Positions 1-7,904 of a stretch of DNA of 64,000 bases are shown in pieces; positions within the stretch are counted from its first letter, which is position 1, and each line of letters starts with the position of its first letter. Source of the stretch: SIG603 sp963589785 (lineage in GTDB: Bacteria; Bacillota; Clostridia; Oscillospirales; Acutalibacteraceae); contig CAVAMJ010000009.1 in NCBI GenBank assembly GCA_963589785.1, positions 41,891 to 105,890 on the forward strand, given 5' to 3'. Below the pieces are notes generated by a model. It did no database searches. It was not told where the DNA came from and worked only from the letters and a program-made list of their open reading frames with translations. The position numbers and the translations under genes are program-made.

Positions 1-368
1 TGAAAGGCGATTTACCAAGAGGTATTATGGCATATGGCCGTCAAGCACTTATGCTTAACAGAGCTTGCCCGATAGGTCACGGTAAATGCATAGGCTGTAA
101 GAAGGTGCAAAGCATCACAGACAGAAAAGGATATAAATTCCCTGTAATGTGTATGAAAGGCAAAGACTTCAGAAGTGTCGAGGTTCTAAATTCCTTGCCA
201 CTTAATTTAAGCGATAAGCAGTTTGATATAAAAAATGTGGACTTCATTACCTTGCGTTTTACTGATGAAGATCGTTCACAGGTGGCTACGGTTATTGAAG
301 CTTTTGCTAAAAACGAAAAAATACACGGAGAGTTCACAAAAGGATTATATTATAGAGGTATCATATAA
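1..368 (+). CDS. Peptidase U32 family protein, C-terminal part (5' end outside window)
   Basis: The reading frame is open from base 3 and enters from upstream, so the internal ATG at 27 is not the start. The visible part carries the cysteine cluster typical of the U32 collagenase-like family C-terminal segment (NRACPIGHGKCIGCKK, then ITDRKGYKFPV and another Cys). In known members these cysteines are near the C-terminal half, and related enzymes (RlhA/TrhP types) act in rRNA or tRNA hydroxylation; which role applies here cannot be told from the tail. It ends in TAATG, sharing one base with dut, so the two are translationally coupled. Confidence 0.75.
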   Translation, partial: KGDLPRGIMAYGRQALMLNRACPIGHGKCIGCKKVQSITDRKGYKFPVMCMKGKDFRSVEVLNSLPLNLSDKQFDIKNVDFITLRFTDEDRSQVATVIEAFAKNEKIHGEFTKGLYYRGII

Positions 369-820
369 TGTCGAATAAATTATATGTTAAAAAATTGAGA
401 GAGGGGGCTATGCTCCCAAAGAGAGAAACCGTAGGTTCTGCAGGATATGATTTATGCTGTCTTACCGATGAACCGATAGTTGTTCAGCCAAATGAACGCA
501 AGTTGATACCGACGGGTATTGCGATTGAGATTCCCGAAGGAACTGTCGGACTTGTCTACTCAAGAAGCGGTTTATCATTAAAGCACGGAATTCATATGGC
601 GAACGATGTCGGTGTCATTGACAGTGACTATCGCGGAGAACTGAAAGTTCCTGTTCACAACCGTTCCGATGAGCCTTATACTATCAACAACGGTGATAGA
701 ATTGCACAGCTTGTTGTAACACCGATTATTACCCCTGATGTCGAGGAAGTGGATTCACTTTCCGAGACCGTCAGAGGAGAGGGCGGATTTGGCAGTACGG
801 GAAAGAAGAGAGAGGGTTAA
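368..820 (+). CDS. dut: dUTP diphosphatase
   Basis: Hydrolyses dUTP to dUMP and pyrophosphate, keeping uracil out of DNA and feeding dTMP synthesis. All five trimeric dUTPase motifs are visible in order in 150 residues: AGYDL, YSRSGL, GVIDSDYRGE with the catalytic Asp, DRIAQLV, and the C-terminal RGEGGFGSTG phosphate-closing arm. Length is normal for the homotrimeric family. Its start overlaps the upstream U32 stop by one base (TAATG), and mreB follows 3 bp after its stop, so it is inside the cell-shape operon, an uncommon but plausible housekeeping placement. Confidence 0.95.
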   Translation: MSNKLYVKKLREGAMLPKRETVGSAGYDLCCLTDEPIVVQPNERKLIPTGIAIEIPEGTVGLVYSRSGLSLKHGIHMANDVGVIDSDYRGELKVPVHNRSDEPYTINNGDRIAQLVVTPIITPDVEEVDSLSETVRGEGGFGSTGKKREG

Positions 821-823
821 TTA

Positions 824-1873
824 ATGGCTGGTAATGAGAAAAGAATTAGCCCTGTTGCTGATGAAAAAGAGCTTGGAGTAGACCTCGGTTCTGCGAATAC
901 TGTAATTTTTCAGAGAGGCAAGGGCATTGTTTTGCGTGAGCCTTCTGTGATTGCTATCGACATGAGAACCGATGAAGTCGTTTCATGCGGCAGAGATGCT
1001 CAGGACATGATAGGAAAAACACCTGAGAACATCATGACAATAAGACCGATTGCAAACGGTGCGGTTGCCGATTTATCTGCTTGTGCCGCTATGCTGAAAT
1101 ATTTTATGCGTAAGGTTTTAAGCGGACCTTCAATAAGAAAGCCGAGAGTTATAATCTCTGTTCCGGCAAGCCTTACAGATGTTGAAAGACGTGCTGTCGA
1201 GGATGCTGCTAAGCAAGCCGGAATTTCTGCTGTCAGCTTGTTTGAAGCACCAATGGCGGCTGCGCTTGGAGCGGGACTGCCCGTTGGAGCGGCTAAGGGT
1301 AGCTTTGTGCTTAATATCGGCGCCGGTGTATCTGAGGCTGCTGTTATCGCTCTCGGCGATATAGTCTCTTCTGCCGGTTCGAAGGTCGGTTCAAGCGATA
1401 TAGACACAGCACTTATAAGCTATATGCGAAAGCAATACGGACTGATAATAGGTAGAAAAGCCGCTGAGGAACTCAAAATTAAAATCGGCAGTGCTTACCA
1501 CACGTCAGAGAACGGTTTTGCTGAAATACGAGGCAGAAGCGCCGTGGACGGACTCCCGAGAAGCTATTCGGTTCAGGGAGATGAGATAAGAGGAATTATT
1601 CAGCCTGTTGTTGTCAGAATTTCTGAGCTGATTGCTAAGTGCCTTGAGGACGCTCCCGCTGAGCTTTCTTCTGATATTTTCGATTCGGGAATTGTTCTGA
1701 CGGGAAGCGGCGCTGAACTTGACGGTTTGGCAGACTTCATAGCCGAATACATCGGAGTTAAGGTAATTATTCCCGACAGAATGAGGGATTGTGTTGCCGA
1801 AGGAACAGGAAAGGCTCTTGATCTCGTTGTGAGCGACAGAGGAGTTCGCCGATTTAAGAGAAATACTATTTAA
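824..1873 (+). CDS. mreB: MreB-like rod-shape actin homologue
   Basis: Actin-fold protein of 349 residues that should organise lateral-wall synthesis under the membrane; immediately followed by mreC, mreD and a class B PBP, the standard elongasome order. Phosphate-1 motif GVDLGSANT is at residues 18-26 and the EPSVIAI strand follows. Unusually, the phosphate-2 motif, DIGGGT in ordinary MreB, reads NIGAGVS here (Asn164 in place of the Asp), the usual VGGDEMD reads VGSSDID, and the adenosine motif GGG is GSG. The fold is clear but nucleotide hydrolysis may be altered; a divergent MreB paralogue is the alternative description. Confidence 0.88.
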   Translation: MAGNEKRISPVADEKELGVDLGSANTVIFQRGKGIVLREPSVIAIDMRTDEVVSCGRDAQDMIGKTPENIMTIRPIANGAVADLSACAAMLKYFMRKVLSGPSIRKPRVIISVPASLTDVERRAVEDAAKQAGISAVSLFEAPMAAALGAGLPVGAAKGSFVLNIGAGVSEAAVIALGDIVSSAGSKVGSSDIDTALISYMRKQYGLIIGRKAAEELKIKIGSAYHTSENGFAEIRGRSAVDGLPRSYSVQGDEIRGIIQPVVVRISELIAKCLEDAPAELSSDIFDSGIVLTGSGAELDGLADFIAEYIGVKVIIPDRMRDCVAEGTGKALDLVVSDRGVRRFKRNTI

Positions 1874-1895
1874 CACGAAGGGGTAGCTTTCATAT

Positions 1896-2795
1896 ATGAA
1901 AGGTTTTTTCAGAGGTAATGCTTTTAAAACGATGCTGACCCTGGTTGTTATACTCGGAGCATTTACCATTCTTTCAATTACAACCGGAGACAGCACGATT
2001 TCCGGTTTCTTTCAGGGATTTATAAGTCCCATGCAAGATACCGCTAACAGCGTTCTCGGAAAGACATCAGATAATCTTGGCTTATCCGATATGACAAGAT
2101 CTGAGCTTGAGTCTTATACTGCGACGCTTGCTGAGGAAAATGCACAACTCAGACAAAATCTTGCCGATTACTATGATGTAAAACAGAAGAACGAGCAGTA
2201 TGCCGAGGCTATCGGAATTGTTAACAGCGATTCTAATATAAGCTTGCTTGCGGCATCTGTTATTTCACGAGATCCGACAGATGTTTACATGGGCTTTGGC
2301 CTTGATGTTGGAACGCTTGACGGAGTAGCGCTAAATGATGCGGTTATCACAAGCCAGGGAATAGTCGGTATTGTAAGCGAGGTTTATTCTTCATCTTGCC
2401 GAGTAGAGACTATTTACAGCGAAAGTCTTGAGGTCGGAGCAGTATGCGAGGAATTCAGTGAAAACGGCGTTGTCGGTTCGGATTCCGTGAGTGCAAATGC
2501 TGGCGAGGTTTATCTCAAATATCTTGATAACAGTACGAAAATAACACAGGGCTCGATTATCACAACATCAGGTTCGGGAGGACTTTTCCCAAAGGGACTT
2601 ATTATCGGAACGGTTCAGTACATCAATCCGTCAAGCACCGATGTTACTGTTAATGCTGTTTTGAAGCCGTCTGCGGATATAAAAAATATAACAGACTGCT
2701 TTGTTATAACAAGCTTCGACGGCATGGGAGACAGCGGAGTGAACGCTTCGGAGTCAGCAAATTCTGATGACGGAGATGTCGGAGGCACAAATTGA
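1896..2795 (+). CDS. mreC: Rod shape-determining protein MreC
   Basis: 299-residue bitopic protein: short cytoplasmic N-terminus, one membrane helix at about residues 11-30 (TMLTLVVILGAFTILSI), a coiled coil around residues 70-110 (ELESYTATLAEENAQLRQNL), then the double beta-barrel MreC domain with the typical VISRDPT and GIVGIV segments. It links the MreB filaments to the peptidoglycan synthases outside the membrane. Lies 22 bp after mreB and overlaps mreD by four bases (ATGA-type). The last 25 residues are Ser/Asp-rich and probably disordered. Confidence 0.93.
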   Translation: MKGFFRGNAFKTMLTLVVILGAFTILSITTGDSTISGFFQGFISPMQDTANSVLGKTSDNLGLSDMTRSELESYTATLAEENAQLRQNLADYYDVKQKNEQYAEAIGIVNSDSNISLLAASVISRDPTDVYMGFGLDVGTLDGVALNDAVITSQGIVGIVSEVYSSSCRVETIYSESLEVGAVCEEFSENGVVGSDSVSANAGEVYLKYLDNSTKITQGSIITTSGSGGLFPKGLIIGTVQYINPSSTDVTVNAVLKPSADIKNITDCFVITSFDGMGDSGVNASESANSDDGDVGGTN

Positions 2796-3325
2796 AATTC
2801 TATTTTTCTGATACAAATAAGATTGTGCGCATGTTTGCGTACTTTATCGAAATATTTGTGTTGACAGTGCTTCAAAACGTGCCGGGGCTCACTATGCCTA
2901 TATTCACTTGTACGCCAATACTAAGCGTGGCGGCGGCTCTCAGTATTGCTTTAATCGAGACTGAAATGCCTGCAATGGAGATTGCTCTGATTGCAGGATT
3001 GCTTATTGATGTTACAACCGCTACTCCGTTTGGTTCGTTTGCTATGTTTTTTGTAGTAATATGTGCTTTGACGAGTGCTTTTGTTCAGGGGAAAAGACGT
3101 AAGGATTCATTTTGGTTAATTTTAACCTCAGTGATAGCAATGGCTTTGACAACTCTTGCTCTATGGTTTATTTTAAGTGCCGCAAAGGGAAGTTCGGATC
3201 CGCTTTTACAGCTAAAGATTAAATTCATTCCGACGGGAGTTTATACTCTTTTTGTCATGCCGTTCACATATACGTTAAATAAAATAATCCATAAGCTCCT
3301 TAAAAATAGGAACGATGCAAACTAA
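2792..3325 (+). CDS. mreD: Rod shape-determining protein MreD
   Basis: 177-residue integral membrane protein with about five hydrophobic segments, in the position and of the size expected for MreD. The segment TVLQNVPGLTMPIFTCTPIL matches the family pattern of an early helix ending near PDLL/TP. It starts inside the last codons of mreC (4-bp overlap), suggesting coupled translation and stoichiometric assembly with MreC. Sequence similarity in MreD is weak in general, so position and topology carry much of the assignment. Confidence 0.85.
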   Translation: MKFYFSDTNKIVRMFAYFIEIFVLTVLQNVPGLTMPIFTCTPILSVAAALSIALIETEMPAMEIALIAGLLIDVTTATPFGSFAMFFVVICALTSAFVQGKRRKDSFWLILTSVIAMALTTLALWFILSAAKGSSDPLLQLKIKFIPTGVYTLFVMPFTYTLNKIIHKLLKNRNDAN

Positions 3326-3339
3326 TTGAGAAATTCTTA

Positions 3340-5502
3340 ATGAAAAGTAAAATTAAAATCACCAGAACCTTGGGATGTTTGGCATTTGTTGTCATCATAT
3401 TCTTTGTTTATTGTATAAGACTTTTTCAGTGGCAGGTTATCGAGGGCAGTACTTATCAGGAAGAAGCCCAGTCAAACTCAAGCTACAGCATCAGTCTGAA
3501 AGCCGCACGAGGACAGATTTATGATGCTAACGGAGAAGTGCTTGCGGGAAATAAAACCTGTTACAATGTGGTAATGAACGCCATTACAATGGACGATAAC
3601 AGAAATCCCGCAATTGCCAAGGTTCTTGAATATCTTCAGGCTGACGGTGTCGAATGGGTTGATAAGCTGCCTATTCAAATTAACGGTGCAGGACAATATG
3701 AATTTATCACAAATCGTGAGTCTGAAATTTCTTATTTAAAAAGCTCCGATATGCTCAATACTCAGAGCTATGCGACTGCCGATGAATGTATGACCTTGCT
3801 CATCAGCAAATATGACCTTGAGGATTATTCTCAGACAGACGCAAGAAACATAGCCTCTGTAAGATATTACATGACAAAAACAAGGTTTTCCAGAAGCACT
3901 CCTTACGTAATCGCCGAGGATGTACCGATGGAAACTGTTCAAAAAATAAGTGAAAACTCAAAGGAAATGCCGGGAATTGAAATTCAGGTAAGCACTTCGA
4001 GAACTTATTCTGACGGAACACTTGCTCCGCATTTAATCGGAACGCTCGGTTCAATAACTTCAGAGCAGTATTCCACATATGATGAACAGGGAAAGACCTA
4101 TTCATCCGACAATGTATCAGGCTACACTTTGAGTGATACAGTCGGACAGAGCGGACTTGAAAGTGCATTTGAAGAAACGCTCAGAGGTCAAAACGGAGTA
4201 AAGACCGTCTCTGTTGACTCCAATGACAATGTTACAGGTGAGTCGGTTACAACAGAGTCTGTTGCTGGTAGTTCTGTTTACACAACGATTGACAGCAAGC
4301 TTCAAAAGGTTGCCAACGAGTCGCTTGCCGAAAATGTTCAGAATGCTAACCGTGAGACGGGCGACTGCTCTGCGGGTGGTGTTGTTGTTCTCGATGTCAA
4401 GACCTTTGGTGTCCTTGCGGCTTCAACTTACCCGACATTTGATTTGACACAGTACACAAGTGATGATAACTATTATTATGATTTGATGGAGGACGAGAGC
4501 CTTCCGCTTTTTAACAGAGCGTTTGACGGTGCTTTTACTCCCGGTTCTGTTTTTAAGCCGCTTGTTGCGATAGCTGCACTTGAGGAAAAAACGATTACAA
4601 CTGGTTTTACTTATTATTGTCCGGGATATTACGATTATTACCAGGACGGCAATCCGCCAACCTGCTATAATTCAACAGCACACGGTACGGTAGATGTATA
4701 TTCCGCACTGGCAAACTCTTGTAACGTTTTCTTCTTTGAAGTAAGCCGACTTCTCGGAATCGGTACAATGAATGTTTACGCTAATGCTTTTGGCTTGGGC
4801 GTAAAAACAGGTATCGAAGTAGGCGAGACCTCGGGTATCATGTCTAATCCGCAGGAATATGTAGAAAACCACGGAACAGGTTGGGTCGACGGTCTTACTA
4901 TTCAGTCAGGTATCGGACAGTCCGACTCAATGTTCTCACCACTTCAGCTTGCTACTTATACAGCAACAATCGCAAATAATGGTGTCAGACTTAAAACTCA
5001 TCTTTACTCAAAAACCGTTGATTATGACGGAAACAGAGTTCTTGACGAGTACGAACCTCAGGTCGTTCAGGACACAGAGATTTCTAAGAAAACTCTTAAG
5101 GCAGTTAAAGAAGGTATGCGAGAGGTTGCAACCGTAGGTACAGCGGCGGGTGCTTTTGCCGATTATGGAATTGCTATCGCTTGTAAAACAGGTACAGCCG
5201 AAAACCCCGGTCACAACGATAACACAGTCTTTATAGCATATGCACCATATGATAATCCTGAAATTGCCGTTGCGGTTGTTCTCGAGTACGGAAAAAACGG
5301 TGACTACTCTAAGGCGGTTGCAAAGGATATTTTCGACGCTTATTTCTACGGAACAGATGATGAAGAAAATTCTGATGAAAACTCAGAAAGCTCTGATTCA
5401 AGTAGTTCGGAAAGCACTTCCGAAGACTCAGCTCCCGACGCAGAAGAATCCTCTGAAGCACAGGAAACTAAGCGTGGAGACGATATCCCGAACGTAAATT
5501 GA
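3340..5502 (+). CDS. mrdA: Class B penicillin-binding protein 2 (elongasome transpeptidase)
   Basis: 720-residue D,D-transpeptidase that crosslinks peptidoglycan in sidewall growth, working with the MreBCD proteins encoded just upstream. It has a membrane anchor at residues 14-30, a dimerisation/pedestal domain, and a transpeptidase domain with the three active-site motifs: SVFK (Ser403, Lys406), SCN (460-462) and KTGTA (616-620). The C-terminal 45 residues form a Ser/Glu/Asp-rich acidic tail outside the enzyme fold, an uncommon extension probably exposed at the surface. The 14-bp gap from mreD indicates the same operon. Could be named pbpA/pbp2. Confidence 0.93.
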   Translation: MKSKIKITRTLGCLAFVVIIFFVYCIRLFQWQVIEGSTYQEEAQSNSSYSISLKAARGQIYDANGEVLAGNKTCYNVVMNAITMDDNRNPAIAKVLEYLQADGVEWVDKLPIQINGAGQYEFITNRESEISYLKSSDMLNTQSYATADECMTLLISKYDLEDYSQTDARNIASVRYYMTKTRFSRSTPYVIAEDVPMETVQKISENSKEMPGIEIQVSTSRTYSDGTLAPHLIGTLGSITSEQYSTYDEQGKTYSSDNVSGYTLSDTVGQSGLESAFEETLRGQNGVKTVSVDSNDNVTGESVTTESVAGSSVYTTIDSKLQKVANESLAENVQNANRETGDCSAGGVVVLDVKTFGVLAASTYPTFDLTQYTSDDNYYYDLMEDESLPLFNRAFDGAFTPGSVFKPLVAIAALEEKTITTGFTYYCPGYYDYYQDGNPPTCYNSTAHGTVDVYSALANSCNVFFFEVSRLLGIGTMNVYANAFGLGVKTGIEVGETSGIMSNPQEYVENHGTGWVDGLTIQSGIGQSDSMFSPLQLATYTATIANNGVRLKTHLYSKTVDYDGNRVLDEYEPQVVQDTEISKKTLKAVKEGMREVATVGTAAGAFADYGIAIACKTGTAENPGHNDNTVFIAYAPYDNPEIAVAVVLEYGKNGDYSKAVAKDIFDAYFYGTDDEENSDENSESSDSSSSESTSEDSAPDAEESSEAQETKRGDDIPNVN

Positions 5503-5578
5503 TATCTCTGTTTTTGACAAAAAATAGCGATTGGAATTGTTTTTTTTTAACAAACTTTATCATTTTGATAATTTATTT

Positions 5579-5607
5579 TTGACTATTAAGAAATATTATG
5601 GTATAAT
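5579..5607 (+). promoter_or_regulatory. Sigma-A-type promoter for the MinD-like/mgsA operon
   Basis: TTGACT at 5579-5584 and TATAAT at 5602-5607 with a 17-bp spacer, just ahead of the start at 5625, giving a very short 5' leader. A small dyad TTATCA-TTT-TGATAA sits upstream at 5557-5571. No clear terminator separates it from PBP2, so read-through from the shape operon is also possible. Confidence 0.75.
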
Positions 5608-5624
5608 TCTGAAAGGAAAATGGT

Positions 5625-6356
5625 ATGGGCTCAGTAACAGTAATCACATCTGGCAAGGGAGGCGTTGGAAAATCCACGGTTTCCGTTGGCTTGGCAAAGG
5701 CTTTGGCTGACAGAGGTCGAAAGGTGCTTTTGATAGATTGTGATTCCGGGTTGCGTTCTCTTGATCGCTTAACGGGGACAGATAAAGAGCTCGTATATGA
5801 TGTTTCTGACGTTTTGTCAGGGAGATGTGCGCCTATCAAGGCCATATATAAGTGTGAGGTTAGTGAAAATCTGTATATTATGCCTGCGGCAAATGATGCT
5901 GAATTCGTGCTTAGCGAAAATGGCTTTGCAAAGCTAGTTGGACTTGTGCGAAAGTATTTTGACGCAGTTTTGTTGGATAGCCCGGCGGGTGTCGGACGAG
6001 GATTTCGTTCGGCTTGCATGGCGGCAGATAAGGCGTTGGTTGTCTGTTCTGCTGACCCTGTTTGTCTGAGAAGTACCGCAAAGGTTAATTCAATGCTTAG
6101 GGAGATGGGCGTTAATAAACAGAGACTTATCATTAACAGATTTAACAACGCTGCATTTAATGCACTTCATGGGTTTAATGATCTTGACAGCGTGATTGAT
6201 GAAGCTCGAATCAGGCTGATAGGAGTTATACCCGAAGATTATGACTTTGTTAACTCAATGATTAATAATATCCGAAAGGATCGCACAGAGGGCTATAGAG
6301 CCTGTTCAAGGATTGCGGCTAGACTTGAGGGTATTGATGTTCCACTGATTATATGA
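5625..6356 (+). CDS. MinD/ParA-family P-loop ATPase (MinD-like)
   Basis: 243 residues with the deviant Walker A of the MinD/ParA family (SGKGGVGKST, residues 9-18) containing the signature lysine, a switch I/II pair (DCDSGL and LLDSPAGV), and the NRF segment. Placement after mreBCD-PBP2 supports MinD, which blocks division at wrong sites. Two cautions: no minC or minE/topological partner is adjacent, and the protein stops at RLEGIDVPLII without the amphipathic C-terminal helix (basic, Phe/Leu-rich) that tethers MinD to membrane. It may be a MinD-like regulator with a different localisation mode. Confidence 0.8.
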   Translation: MGSVTVITSGKGGVGKSTVSVGLAKALADRGRKVLLIDCDSGLRSLDRLTGTDKELVYDVSDVLSGRCAPIKAIYKCEVSENLYIMPAANDAEFVLSENGFAKLVGLVRKYFDAVLLDSPAGVGRGFRSACMAADKALVVCSADPVCLRSTAKVNSMLREMGVNKQRLIINRFNNAAFNALHGFNDLDSVIDEARIRLIGVIPEDYDFVNSMINNIRKDRTEGYRACSRIAARLEGIDVPLII

Positions 6357-6378
6357 TATGTAAAGCGAGGTAAATATT

Positions 6379-6777
6379 ATGAATATTGCGTTAATCGCAC
6401 ATGATGCGAAGAAAGAGCTGATGGTTCAGTTCTGTATTGCTTATTGCGGAATACTCAGTAAGCATAATCTCTGTGCCTCGGGTACTACGGGTAAGATTGT
6501 TTCTGAGGCAACAGGACTTGAGATAACTAAGTTTCTCAGCGGACCTCAGGGAGGAGCTCAGCAGATTGCGGCAAGAATCGGCTACAATGAGATTGACCTT
6601 CTTCTGTTTTTCAGAGATCCTCTTAATCCGAAGCCGCATGAGCCCGATGATATGAACCTTTTGAGACTTTGCGATATGCATCATATTCCTGTAGCAACTA
6701 ATATTGCGACAGCTGAGGTGCTCATTCGTGGTCTTGAGAGGGGCGATCTCGACTGGAGAGAAATCGCAAGAGGTTAA
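6379..6777 (+). CDS. mgsA: Methylglyoxal synthase
   Basis: Converts dihydroxyacetone phosphate to methylglyoxal and phosphate, a bypass of lower glycolysis used when phosphate is scarce. The 132-residue sequence matches the family throughout: IALIAHDAKK at the N-terminus, the phosphate-binding ASGTTG, LSGPQGGAQQIAARI, and the FFRDPL catalytic loop followed by NLLRLCDMHHIPVATNIATAE. Lies 22 bp behind the MinD-like gene with its own RBS (GCGAGG) and ends at a strong terminator, so it closes that operon. Confidence 0.95.
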   Translation: MNIALIAHDAKKELMVQFCIAYCGILSKHNLCASGTTGKIVSEATGLEITKFLSGPQGGAQQIAARIGYNEIDLLLFFRDPLNPKPHEPDDMNLLRLCDMHHIPVATNIATAEVLIRGLERGDLDWREIARG

Positions 6778-6785
6778 AAAATTAG

Positions 6786-6813
6786 AATCCCTTCCTTCGG
6801 GAGGGGATTTTTG
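6786..6813 (+). terminator. Rho-independent terminator after mgsA
   Basis: GC-rich stem formed by 6787-6795 and 6800-6808 closed by a TTCG tetraloop and followed by a T-run. Confidence 0.9.
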
Positions 6814-6822
6814 TTTGTAGTC

Positions 6823-6851
6823 TTGTTATTTATTGTTAATAATGTTATAAT
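6823..6851 (+). promoter_or_regulatory. Promoter for uppP
   Basis: TTGTTA (6823-6828), 17-bp spacer, TATAAT (6846-6851). The start codon at 6922 leaves about 64 nt of 5' UTR ending in AAAGGAG. Confidence 0.7.
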
Positions 6852-6921
6852 TCAAATGTATGTGTCGTTTTTAGACAAAACGATTTTCAATTAAACAATC
6901 AAAAAATAAAGGAGATTAAAC

Positions 6922-7869
6922 ATGAGCCTTTTAGAAGCAATAATTCAGGGCATAGTTCAGGGTTTAACCGAATTTCTGCCCGTGTCCAGCAGTGGACATC
7001 TTTCCGTTACTCAACATATTTTAGGTGTCAGCCTTGACAGTATCTTTTTCGATATTTTACTTCACCTTGGCACATTGATTGCTGTTTGCTTTGTTTACTA
7101 TAAGCTTATTGGCAGATTGATTGTTGAGTTCTTCAGATCGATTAACGATATTTTCCACAGAAGATTTTCTTTTAGAGAAATGTCAGGCGACAGAAGACTT
7201 CTTGTAATGCTTGTTGTCGGACTTATTCCGCTTTTCTTATTGTTCATACCAATTCCTGGAACAGATATGAAGCTCAAAGACCTTTCCGATATGTGGGGAG
7301 CTGACAGCAACATTCTTGTTGAGGGTATCGCTTTCATTATAACAAGCGCACTTCTTTTCCTTGCTATCGTTCTTGGTGGTAAAAGCAATAATAAAAGCGG
7401 CAAAAAGCACGGCGGCGCTCATTTCTCCAATGAGAGAAACAGAACAGAAATCCGTCTTGGCGATGCAGTTGCAATCGGTATTACTCAGCTTTGTGCAGCT
7501 TTGGTTCCGGGACTTTCAAGATCCGGCTCTACAATGTCAGCCGGTATGATGAAGGGCGTTAATAAGCAGACCGCTCTTGATTATTCCTTTGTCCTCGGTA
7601 TTCCTACAATTTTGGCGGCTGCGGTTTTCTCGCTTAAAGATATGTCCTCCGCAGATATGGCATCTTTGTCTGTTCCTGTAATAATTGCGGGTGTAGTATC
7701 GTCAGCAGTTTTCGGGTTTTTAGCAATCAAGCTGTTCAAGTGGCTTGTTGCTTCGGATAAATTGATTATTTTCGCAGTTTATACACTTTTACTCGGTATT
7801 GTATGTATCGTTATCAGCGTAATCGAGTTCAAGAGCGGAGTAAACATTTTTACAAAGCTTCCGCTTTAA
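6922..7869 (+). CDS. uppP: Undecaprenyl-diphosphatase (BacA/UppP family)
   Basis: Polytopic membrane enzyme that dephosphorylates undecaprenyl pyrophosphate to recycle the lipid carrier for cell wall synthesis; overproduction gives bacitracin tolerance. 315 residues with about eight membrane segments. Both signature regions are present: the N-terminal QGIVQGLTEFLPVSSSGHL with the catalytic Glu and Ser residues, and the inverted-repeat partner LCAALVPGLSRSGSTM. A hydrophilic, Lys/Asn/His-rich loop (around residues 152-175) is longer than usual. Well-placed RBS AAAGGAG upstream of the ATG. Confidence 0.95.
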   Translation: MSLLEAIIQGIVQGLTEFLPVSSSGHLSVTQHILGVSLDSIFFDILLHLGTLIAVCFVYYKLIGRLIVEFFRSINDIFHRRFSFREMSGDRRLLVMLVVGLIPLFLLFIPIPGTDMKLKDLSDMWGADSNILVEGIAFIITSALLFLAIVLGGKSNNKSGKKHGGAHFSNERNRTEIRLGDAVAIGITQLCAALVPGLSRSGSTMSAGMMKGVNKQTALDYSFVLGIPTILAAAVFSLKDMSSADMASLSVPVIIAGVVSSAVFGFLAIKLFKWLVASDKLIIFAVYTLLLGIVCIVISVIEFKSGVNIFTKLPL

Positions 7870-7904
7870 AACCTTTTCGCTGACATTAATCAGGAGGTTT
7901 AATT

